Source: Parashewanella sp965200795 (GTDB lineage: Bacteria > Pseudomonadota > Gammaproteobacteria > Enterobacterales > Shewanellaceae). Taken from it: 64,000 nt of DNA. The DNA lies in assembly GCA_965200795.1 (NCBI GenBank), contig CBDAVB010000003.1:248001-312000 (forward strand), in the 5' to 3' direction. Made by a program: the position numbers and the translations under genes. Positions 1-7,972 of this stretch are shown here, in pieces (position 1 is the stretch's first letter; each line of letters starts with the position of its first letter). Under the pieces are notes generated by a model. It did no database searches and was not told where the DNA came from. It worked only from the letters and a program-made list of their open reading frames with translations.

Positions 1-2
1 CT

Positions 3-425
3 TGTGACGGTTTGGAGGTTTGGCTTAAAGATTTTGGCAAGGTCAGGTTGTTTAGAACGACGCTAAAAGACCAGCATCGCTACTACGTGGTTTACTTGCC
101 AGAGGAAGAGCCTTTTCAGCATGATGACTTTAAAGCCATTCATGATCAACACTGGCAAATAGAACAATATCACAGAGCAATCAAGCAAGTCTGTCATATT
201 GAGCATTTTCAAGTGCGTAGTGAGCGACCTGTACGAAATCACATCTTCTCAAGCATTTTGAGTTTTGTTTATCTACAAAAAATGCAGATAGCGCAAGAGT
301 TCACCAATATTATTTATCAGCACCAACGTGAACTGTTTAAAGATGTTGTTGGTGCTTTCATTGAACATTTTGCGAAAGGCAAAGAGCAACTCCTACCAAA
401 ATTGCACAGTACCATCAATGCGTAA
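3..425 (+). CDS. IS4-superfamily transposase, C-terminal part (cut by window edge)
   Basis: The frame is open to the left window edge, so only the last ~140 residues of a transposase are visible. The motif HWQIEQYHRAIKQ followed by HFQVRS is the C-terminal catalytic-glutamate region typical of DDE transposases of the IS4/IS701 group. A TTG at 12 could be read as a start, but the frame continues upstream (CDGLEVW), so the true start lies outside. The stop at 423-425 is close to where a recombinase remnant on the other strand begins, so the element probably inserted into that gene. Family assignment comes from motif pattern only. Confidence 0.6.
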   Translation, partial: CDGLEVWLKDFGKVRLFRTTLKDQHRYYVVYLPEEEPFQHDDFKAIHDQHWQIEQYHRAIKQVCHIEHFQVRSERPVRNHIFSSILSFVYLQKMQIAQEFTNIIYQHQRELFKDVVGAFIEHFAKGKEQLLPKLHSTINA

Positions 426-429
426 GTCC

Positions 430-1126
430 TAATATACATGCTTTCATTCGCACCTTTAAACTGAGTTCGCCAATGAGATATATAGTGCTCAAATATGCTT
501 GCCATCATATCGTTCAACTCAACTTCCCTACCTAATGTTTTGACTGATGGAGCTTCACTTCTTGGGTAGTCAATGTCACCTGATTTTAATATTTCAAAAA
601 ATTTTCGGCGTCCAGATAGTGAAAAGTGATTGAGCTTGAATAAAAGAGACTCACCTTTACGATTTCCACCTAATACCATAGTCAACAAGAGGGTATAGTT
701 TCGCCAACGGACTTTTTCGGACTTCCAAGGATTCATTTCGTTTTCTAGCAACGGATTAATGATATTAAAAAATTTATTTCTAAGCTCTGGAGATAAGCCT
801 TCTTTGTTCGGAGTAGCAGAAGTATATGGTGACTTTAAATACAGCTTAAAACCTTCTTTCATTGCGGTAAATTGCATTTTTGCGGCTTTTAAGTTGTCTA
901 AGCTATTTTTTGTTCGATTCTGGTAAAATAACCATAGCCATTTGATGAATGCCCAACTGACTCTCATTCTCTGTTCATAATGCCCACTACCTACCTGCTC
1001 TCCAGTATTAATTTCAGCTGAGCAAAATGCAGAATATGATTCAATTAATCCCATTGAAAGCGGTGATTGTGAAGAAACAAGTTTATGAACATCTATATTA
1101 TTACCAATACATAAAGTGCAAAACAC
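430..1126 (-). pseudogene. tyrosine recombinase (integrase) remnant, 3' end lost
   Basis: The minus-strand frame opens at a GTG (1126) and encodes an N-terminal core-binding-like region. It is followed by the start of a phage-integrase catalytic domain (RWRNYTLLLTMVLGGNRKGESL), in which the arginine of GGNRKGE is in the place of catalytic Arg I. The later HxxR and tyrosine motifs are absent because the frame runs into the transposase fragment at about 425-435. It resembles the recombinase at 25040-25771 in general design, and a 21-nt sequence lies near both (1257-1277 and 24965-24985, 19 of 21 identical). Probably a dead integrase of the same kind of mobile element. Confidence 0.55.
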
Positions 1127-1515
1127 TTATATATCATGTGTTTGATATAGTGTCGGTGGGGCATTGGTGGGACACTTTGAGAAAAAAGCCCAGATGAAAA
1201 TAAATCATGTGAATATTTTATCTATGAGCTATTCCAAACAATCGCTAGATATTTAGCTTCGTAATATGTGGAGCTTTGGCCATTATGTGTGGAGTTCGAG
1301 TTGTTATATGTGGAGCTCTTGTTTCAAGGTTGACATATAAACAACTCAAACTTCAAATTTAGAGAGTACAAGTATAGTAGGGTAGCGGAAACGAGTAATA
1401 ACAGTAATCTGTTTATCTTTTCTTAGCTAATATCTTGATACTAAAAGAATCTTATTTTGTTAAACGATCACCATTAGTCTGTAATTCACTGTAATTAACA
1501 CGTAATTTGTTCAGC
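1127..1515. other. intergenic region with direct repeats
   Basis: No convincing gene. It is AT-rich and holds the iteron-like repeats listed separately (1264-1326). It also holds two GGTGGG-type words near 1155-1172, which I could not interpret. Confidence 0.5.
1264..1326. repeat. three iteron-like direct repeats, 21-bp period
   Basis: TGTGGAG occurs at 1267, 1288 and 1309, exactly 21 bp apart (two helical turns). The flanking bases are similar (consensus TTATaTGTGGAGcT). Regularly phased short repeats beside a recombinase gene are typical of protein-binding arrays, such as integrase arm sites or replication iterons. The binding protein is not known. Confidence 0.55.
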
Positions 1516-2134
1516 TTATCTGCTTACAAATTGCTTCCATACATCAAACGTATTTTTTGTTATTCCTAAACCGATAATGGCTCCGCTGTGCAGTTGTTTT
1601 AAGTCATTCTCGGTCATCACAATAAATTTATCAGGCGATTCAATATTATTTTCGATACAAAATTGCTTTAAAAAATCTTCTATCGCTTTCCCTTGTAATT
1701 GTTGGCGAATGACTTCACCCATTGCTTGTTTGCGTTCGTTTCTATACTGAATACGATAAGTGTCTATTTCCCCAAGTGATGCTTTTACTACTTCATATTG
1801 CTGACAAGATCTTGAATATGCCCATTCAAACAATTCCAATGCGGGTTGGACATTATTCTTTTCATAAAAATAGAGTAGGGCTTTAAAGTAATCTTCGTTT
1901 GGGACATCAATAAAACTTAAAGGACACAAGTTGTCCTTAATGAAAGCAATATTACAAGCCAGCCGTGCGGTGCGTTTGTTGACATCTTCAAAGGCTTGTA
2001 AATAGGATAAATGCAGCAATAGAAAGAAGCTTTGCTCAAACGGATCAACAATCTGCTGGGCTTTTCTAAGTAAAATATCAAGAAATTCTCGTAATTGATG
2101 AGGGTTATTCAGTGGCAGATAAGCACACTTTCCT
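1516..2134 (-). pseudogene. Fic-domain protein, 5' end removed by ISL3 fragment
   Basis: Fic proteins transfer AMP or related groups to target proteins. The frame contains a Fic-type core: LHLSYLQAFEDVNKRTARLA, where FEDVNKRTxR matches the (F)xDxNKRTxR part of the Fic motif. The usual leading histidine pairs with HLSYLQ. Upstream of the TTG at 2019 the frame stays open (PHQLREFLDILLRKAQ..PFEQSFF), matching the pre-motif helices of Fic proteins. At 2135 it is cut by an ISL3 terminus, so no start codon exists. The ~100 residues after the motif look intact and end at 1516. Recognition of Fic is firm; the exact subfamily is not. Confidence 0.75.
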
Positions 2135-2367
2135 GGCTCTTCGTCGTTTCATATGGATTTGAGTAGATCTGATACAGGGCTAGCAATCATAAAAATCATG
2201 GTAATAAATGTTCCTGTATTACGATACCCTCTGGCTCGTGCTCTAGCCGCTTGAAATAGACTATTTAAACCTTCCATACGAGCATTCGTATAAGTGGATG
2301 ACCAGCGCTGTAAAATTCTCTCTGCATGCCTTTCCACAGTTGCAAGTGCTTTTCGAACGGGTTCTAA
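2135..2367 (-). mobile_element. ISL3-family element, right-end fragment
   Basis: It begins with the ISL3 terminal repeat GGCTCTTCGTCGTTTC and matches bases 42358-42590 of the complete copy almost exactly, covering the C-terminal transposase codons (RARGYRNTGTFITMIF). Homology stops after 2367, where an ISAzo13-type remnant begins. The fragment was therefore left by deletion or recombination. Confidence 0.85.
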
Positions 2368-2387
2368 GGGAGCTCGCAGTTAAGAAT

Positions 2388-3480
2388 TTACCATTCTGGC
2401 ATGATAAGTAGATCCCACTTAGGTAATTCACTATTTCGGATGATTTTATCTTCGACATCTTCTTTTTCACTTTTTGTTAGCTTGACTCCTTTTGAGTAAA
2501 CCTTATCAATTAAATTGACAACTGGAGTCATAGCCTTCCAAGTCATTGTTTTCGTCCACTCCAGAACAGTATTCACTGAATTCAGTAATGTACCATTCCA
2601 ATGCTTTTCTAAAGATGACCAAACCCGCTCAATTGGGTTATATTTGCTGTGATAAGGTGGGTAGTAAACGTTGTGAATCCTCAGTTTCGATCTTTCACTA
2701 AACTGTTTTAATCTAAAAAGATACTGAGTCCGGCATCCACTATTTTCTGGGCCATTATCTGAAAAAATAACCAGCTCCTCTACCTCTGGATGTTCGTCTT
2801 TAACTAAATTCCACCACCACTCTAAAGCGTCACAAATGAAGTCGCTGGTTTTACTTGAGTTACCATAAAACACATGAAGCTGGTCGTTTTCCAGGTTCAG
2901 TATTCCGAACGGGATAAGTTATCTTTTACATCCATGTCGTGATCTAAAGCTTGCACCGCATCAATCCCTCTGGATTGACCGTGTCGAGAAAATTCACCCA
3001 AATTAACCGTGGCTTTGCAATCTATACTTATACGGATAACTTTTTTATTCCCTGCTGTTTCTTTTTTAATTTTATTTACATTTTTAAAGATGGCGTCTGT
3101 TTCAGGAATTTTTTTTGTGGCCTGGTTTTTTGAACTCGCTTCAGTTTGTAACCGAGTCGATTCAAAATGTCATTAATCGTTCTTTCTTTTGGTAACTCTT
3201 CACAGTCCCAGCCTTTTTCCTCAATCAGCTTTTTACGAACACCTTTAGCTGTAATTCGAGTGTAAGCAAATGAATTTTTGAATTTTGGATCAGCTTGTGA
3301 CTCTGGATCGACTAACGCCCGAATATCTACCTCCAGCTGAGGATTATTCTCCTCACTTCTATGCTTTCCTTCATAATGCCCAAAGCATTCAAACCCGGTT
3401 TCCAGCTCATGAAGCCCGAGTTCTACAGCTTTTCTCCCCCAGCCAAACTCCGTTTCCGTTAATCTAGTAGTCCATTCAAA
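2388..3480 (-). pseudogene. ISAzo13-family transposase, frameshifted
   Basis: The C-terminal 161 residues (2388-2873) are open and contain WWWNLV, SDNGPENSGCRTQ and YYPPYHSKYNPIERVW. These match the DDE domain of ISAzo13 (Rhodopirellula-type) transposases. Upstream pieces read in other frames on the same strand also fit that family: LTETEFGWGRKAVELGLHEL and DPKFKNSFAYTRITAKGV near 3260-3470, then LPKERTINDILNRLGYKLK. At least two frame disruptions lie between, near 2880-3080, so no product is expected. The upstream end is cut near 3480-3505, where IS630 element A starts. Confidence 0.75.
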
Positions 3481-4060
3481 AGCAAATAATGGCCTGATAG
3501 TTTATCCTAACAGTTCCTGAACACAACGAATACAGGAGCTGTTATGAGGATTAAATACCATGTCCGTTTGAGTAATGAAGAGCGTTCAATGCTTGAAGCT
3601 TTGATAAAGCAGAAGAAACCACGTGTTGCTCAACATAAGAAACGACACGCCCAAATTTTACTTGCTATTGATGAGAATAATTCGCCACTGACCAATCAAC
3701 AGATTGCTAAGGCGCTAAACATCTCACCACTTGCAGTAACGAGCCTCAGAAAGCGTTTTGTCGAGGAAGGATTAGAAGTCGCTGTTAATAGCAAACACAG
3801 CCATCAAGGCCGCAGACGCATAATGGATGGTGAAGCCGAAGCACACCTAATTGCGCTGACCTGCTCTGCGCCTCCGGAAGGACGTTGCCGTTGGACATTA
3901 AATCTTCTTAGAGACAAGATGATTGAACTCAAATATGTCGATAGCATATCGAGAACCTCTGTTCATTATGCGTTAAAAAAAATGAACTTAAACCCTGGCT
4001 TAAAGAAGAGTGGTGTATACCTGAAGAGGAAAACGCTGCCTTCGTGAGCGCTATGGAAGA

Positions 4061-5181
4061 TATACCCGTGATCATTCAAGATGCGATTTTTTCAAACAAA
4101 GGCTTGCAATTTTCTGTAATGAGATCATCATAGCAACATGATTGAAATATCCTTAACCAAAGAAGAAAAACATTCTCTGGAATCACGACATAAATCGTCA
4201 AGTGATAGCCGTGAATGTGACCGAATTAAAGTTGTTCTGTTACGTTCAGAAGGCTGGTCTTATTCTTTAATTGCTCAAGCGTTACGGATAGATAAAACAA
4301 CAGTCAAACGTCATTTTGATGACTATCAATCTCAAGAAAAACTGAAACCCGAAAATGGCGGTTCAGTCAGTCGGCTCACTCCAGAGCAAACCGAGTTTTT
4401 GATAGCCCATTTAACAAAATTCACTTTCGCTCATACACATCAAATTGTGAGTTATATTGATGAAACCTTTGGTGTGAAATTTACGGTTGCAGGGTTAAAC
4501 AAATGGCTGCATCGCAATGGCTTCAGTTACAAAAAGCCTAAGGGTGTTCCCCATAAATTTGATGAGCAAAAGCAAGCCGAATTTAAAGAAAAATACGAGA
4601 CATTAAAGGCCGAAAAGCCTGATAATGAGCCAATTGTATTTATGGACGCTGTCCATCCTACCATGGCAACAAAGCTGTCTTACGGTTGGATAAAAAGAGG
4701 TGAAGATAAGCTGATTAACACCACAGGCAGCCGTACTCGCTTGAATATTATTGGTGGCATTCAGCTGGGGAAGTTGGCTGAAACTGTGACAGCCCAATAT
4801 GAGTGCGTCAACCAAGAATCTGTTGTGGATTTTTTAGTAAAACTGAAAGCTCAACATTCTAAAGCTGAGCGTATTCACCTCATCTTAGATGGTGCTGCTT
4901 ATCACCGAGCAGGCAGCGTAAAAGAAAAAGCAAAGGAGCTGAAAATCGAGCTTCATTACTTACCACCATACAGTCCGAATTTAAACCCAATTGAGCGGCT
5001 CTGGAAAGTAATGAATGAGCATGTGAGAAATAATGAATATTTTGCTTCAGCCAAAGAATTCCGAAAACGGATAAATCATTTTTTCGATGTCAAACTTCCA
5101 GAAATCGCGGATACTTTAACGAGTAGGATTACTGACAACTTTCAAACGCTCACATCTGCAACTTGAATTTGCTTGGGTATA
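4061..5181 (+). mobile_element. IS630-family element B, copy 1
   Basis: The core 4065-5177 (1113 bp) is flanked by TATA on both sides. The ends show inverted similarity: TACCCGTGATCATTCAAG at the left, and TACCCAAGCAAATTCAAG as the complement of the right. A second copy (40042-41162) has the same length and ends, and a third is a right-end scrap (27404-27552). IS630 elements normally target TA; here both full copies sit in TATA. Confidence 0.9.
4138..5166 (+). CDS. IS630-family transposase B
   Basis: A complete 342-residue transposase. The N-terminal helix-turn-helix is near residues 35-60 (WSYSLIAQALRIDKTTVKRH). The DDE catalytic core has VFMDAVHP (~170), LILDGAAYHRAG (~250) and LPPYSPNLNPIERLWK (~280-295). 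It starts at an ATG 73 bp inside the left end and stops 11 bp before the right end. Compared with the second copy it differs by one residue (Cys versus Arg in YECVNQ). Probably functional. Confidence 0.92.
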   Translation: MIEISLTKEEKHSLESRHKSSSDSRECDRIKVVLLRSEGWSYSLIAQALRIDKTTVKRHFDDYQSQEKLKPENGGSVSRLTPEQTEFLIAHLTKFTFAHTHQIVSYIDETFGVKFTVAGLNKWLHRNGFSYKKPKGVPHKFDEQKQAEFKEKYETLKAEKPDNEPIVFMDAVHPTMATKLSYGWIKRGEDKLINTTGSRTRLNIIGGIQLGKLAETVTAQYECVNQESVVDFLVKLKAQHSKAERIHLILDGAAYHRAGSVKEKAKELKIELHYLPPYSPNLNPIERLWKVMNEHVRNNEYFASAKEFRKRINHFFDVKLPEIADTLTSRITDNFQTLTSAT

Positions 5182-5806
5182 TATTAGAACTCTATAAACT
5201 TCCTTACGATCCCAAGCGTCCTTTAGTATGCCTTGATGAAACCAGCAAACAACAAGTTAAAGAAGTTCGCAACCCGTTACCTTTAGTTTCAGGTTATCCG
5301 GAGCGATACGATACGGAATATGAGCGTAACGGTGTCAGCAACCTGTTCATGATATTTGAGCCTTTAGCGGGCTGGCGGCATGTTGAGGTCACAGAGCACA
5401 GAACAGCCGTTGATTGGGCTCATCAGGTAAAAGCCTTAGTAGACGGGCGTTATAAGGATGCTGAGACAATTGTGTTGGTTGAGGATAACCTGAATACTCA
5501 TACCCCGGCTTCATTTTATAAGGCCTTCGAACCAGAAGAAGCTCGTAGGCTGATCAATAAAATCGAATTTCATTACACGCCAAAACACGGAAGCTGGTTG
5601 GATATGGCTGAAATTGAATTAAGTATCTTGAGCAGACAATGCTTAAACCGAAGAATACCGGATCAGGAAACACTAAATTGTGAAGTTGAAGCCTGGGTCA
5701 CCCAACGCAATGAGTCCAAGGCTAAGATGATTTGGCAGTTCACAACTGAGGAGGCACGTATCAAGTTAAAGAAGCTTTATCCCGTCCTTCCAGGGTACAG
5801 TTAGCC

Positions 5807-6270
5807 TTTTAACAGAATTAAACTGATTAACGAAATCCTGTTACACTTTCGTTAATCAAAATGAAAAAAGCTAGAGTCCTACTGGCTTGCCAAAGGGTGG
5901 GAGGAAGCATTTTGTTCAGAAATTACAGACTTATTAATTAGTTGTGAATAAAAGTTGTATAAGAGTTTAAAACAATAAAAATCAATACAAGATTTTTAGC
6001 TCTCCTATGACTAAGGCTTAGCAAAAGAGCTTGAAGTATTGAATTCAAATGGACGGAGTACTAGTGCCCATCCATAAACAGGCTTTTTTCAAATTTATCG
6101 TATTGGCGGCTATTTAATTTAGAGTATTTTGAAAAAGGGAAATCAGCCTAGTCACCTAAAAGTTGAATTAAGGTTTATTTTTTGAGTTATTTTTGTAATA
6201 ACAGTTTCAATGAACCACACCAACCCCTCAGCTTCGCCGATTAATTAAAAAATCAACCGCGTCAGCGGTT
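5807..6270. other. non-coding stretch between IS630 A and an ISNCY remnant
   Basis: AT-rich and without a credible gene. The only structure seen is a perfect inverted repeat: TGATTAACGAAA (5824-5835) and its complement (5847-5858), with an 11-nt loop. There is no T-run after it, so it is not a typical terminator. Confidence 0.5.
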
Positions 6271-7427
6271 TCAGGCTGTGGATATTCTCGCTAATGTCAC
6301 TAAATTGTAAGCCACAGCGGATGACCAAACATAAGCCTTAAACATTTCCAGTCCTTTCCAAAAGCACCGTGCCAGCCTGCAGCGTCGCTTAAGACAGGAT
6401 ATGTTCCCTTCGATCCCCGCCCGAAACTTGGTTAATCTTTTATAAACCCGCCGGCTTTTCGTCATTTCCTCGACCTTTAATCCTTTCTTTTTATTAAAGT
6501 CGACGTCTTTAACGCCCGTTTCTTTCGCCCGCTTCAGGTTTTCCCGGCTGGCATAACCGCCATCCGCCGCCGCTTGACGAGGCACGCGGCCATAAATTTG
6601 TTTTTGCCGCTCTGTCATCGGGCACAGTTTCTCACTGTCAGCAGTTTCGACCACAACATCTAACACTAATCCACTTTTTCCGGTCGTGAAATTTAACTTA
6701 TGTCCGAACCGGGTGTCTCTTGAGTCTTTGATAATAATATCTGTGCGCGCCTCAAAGATACTCACCACCTTTTCTGTCGCCGGCACTTTCTCACCGTCAA
6801 ATACCCGGCGTCGGGTCTGAGAAATCACTTTTTCTGTCATTTCTACCCAATGCCCCAGCTCGGTTACCAGTCCGTCCGCAGCGAAACCCGGGCTGATATC
6901 GCCGGCTTGCTGAATCTATCTCTGAGCGTCTCGCATTGTCGTTTGAGTCACGGATACCAGTTTTCTGTACAGTATGGTTTTGTTTTTGCCGCGGCAGCAG
7001 TCAATGTCTCTTGCCGGCCTTTTCGCGCCGCGGCAATGATTACAGAATCGCGTTAAGCCTTGCGGCACTTCTTCTTGCGATTTCACCATGACCCGGGAAA
7101 GCGTGCGAACACAATCCCAGAGTAATGAGCTGTCAGACGGCGGATGAATATGACTTTCAGTCACTGTGCTGTCGATTCGGACGGCCCGGCCTTTCTCAAT
7201 GCCTTCCGATGCGCGCGCCCGGAGCAACACTTTGTTAATCGCTTCCCATGTTTCCGCGTCAATTGATGATATCGTATGCTGCAAGGCGGAAACCGAAGGG
7301 TTGATATGAGTTCGGGTAACGCTCTGATAACTGTATGAATCTGAAATACAGAAGCTCAACTCTTCAAAGGCTCTGACACATCTATAGAAAAGTGAGTCGA
7401 ATAACGTCTCACTCAGATCACAGAATT
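6271..7427 (-). pseudogene. ISNCY/IS5-like transposase, frameshifted
   Basis: The N-terminal part (6916-7427, open upstream to a stop at 7426-7428) reads LFDSLFYRCVRAFEEL ... KGRAVRIDSTVTESHIHPP ... DSSLLWDCVR. The C-terminal part (6271-6840) reads SRDTRFGHKLNFTTGKSGL ... PRQAAADGGYASRENLKRAK ... FRAGIEGNISCLKR. Together they match transposases usually labelled ISNCY (DDE, RIDSTV as first Asp). The two parts lie in different frames with the join near 6845-6915. The N-terminus also lacks its usual first ~40 residues. Inactive. Confidence 0.75.
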
Positions 7428-7972
7428 ACTTCAGAGATATTTGCATATATTAAGTGGAACGGGCTGGTTCAACAACCAGATAAGGCGCAGGCTGCGCTAC
7501 GCCTATCCTTATTTGTTATGATGGCATAAGGGACGTGGCGGAAGAAAGTATACCGATTCTGCCGTCCCTCCCGCGAAAGCCGGAGCCCGGTGTTAATCCG
7601 GATAAACGTCTGCGGATGACCGGCATACATAACTGTCGTATTTTATTTCCCGTGTCCGCAGGTAGACAAATCAGGCGTTGAAATTTAAATGGGCTTGAAT
7701 TCAGGTTACTTGAATTCAGGTTTGATAATTTAAAGGGCAGTTGAGTTACTGTCCTTCATAGTTTCTTTGTCAGCGGCTGAGGTACGGTGAATTTTCCCGT
7801 GAAATAACGGGTAGAAATCCGTTGCAATCTCAGCGCTGTCGTGGTCTGATGGAGCCTTCGGAGTTATTTCATCCGCCCAGGGGTTTTTATGAAATGCTTA
7901 CTCCCGGTTTATGACGGTTTGCTCTCAATTGGTTTGTCACTGATGATAGTTGTTTTTAGTGAGAGTTAATCA
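7428..7972. other. long leader region upstream of the 775-residue ORF
   Basis: No gene seen. It holds a small stem-loop of a dispersed type, CTCCCGC-GAAA-GCCGGAG at 7569-7586, related to a perfect version at 11751-11768. No clear promoter could be assigned. Confidence 0.45.

Larger units (their letters stand above)
3544..5804 (+). pseudogene. IS630-family transposase A (split by insertion)
   Basis: The N-terminal part shows the helix-turn-helix of IS630 transposases (NQQIAKALNISPLAVTSLRKRF). The C-terminal part has the DDE residues: VCLDET, LVEDNLNTH and HYTPKHGSWLDMAEIELS. Element B sits between codons for MED and ILELYK. Without it the gene would give about 375-380 residues, a normal length. 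The two halves show no other damage, so the inner insertion is recent. Confidence 0.8.
3506..5806 (+). mobile_element. IS630-family element A, interrupted by IS630 element B
   Basis: Imperfect terminal repeats CCTAACAGTTCC (3506-3517) and its rough complement GGTACAGTTAG (5794-5804) bracket a transposase split into an N-terminal part (3544-4060) and a C-terminal part (5182-5804). Removing the inner element and keeping TATA restores the frame through MEDILELYKLPYDPKRP, as expected for an IS630 transposase. The outer boundaries are accurate to a few bases only. Confidence 0.75.

Noticed and set aside
2951..3467. Two plus-strand ORFs of 60 residues
   Set aside because: They are antisense to recognisable ISAzo13 transposase sequence and have no features of their own.
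5824..5858. Integron attC-like site
   Set aside because: The 12-bp perfect stem lacks the R/L box pattern and extrahelical bases of attC sites; only an inverted repeat is claimed.
6053..6064. 12-bp match GGACGGAGTACT at 6053 and 22921
   Set aside because: A 12-mer shared once in 64 kb is expected by chance.
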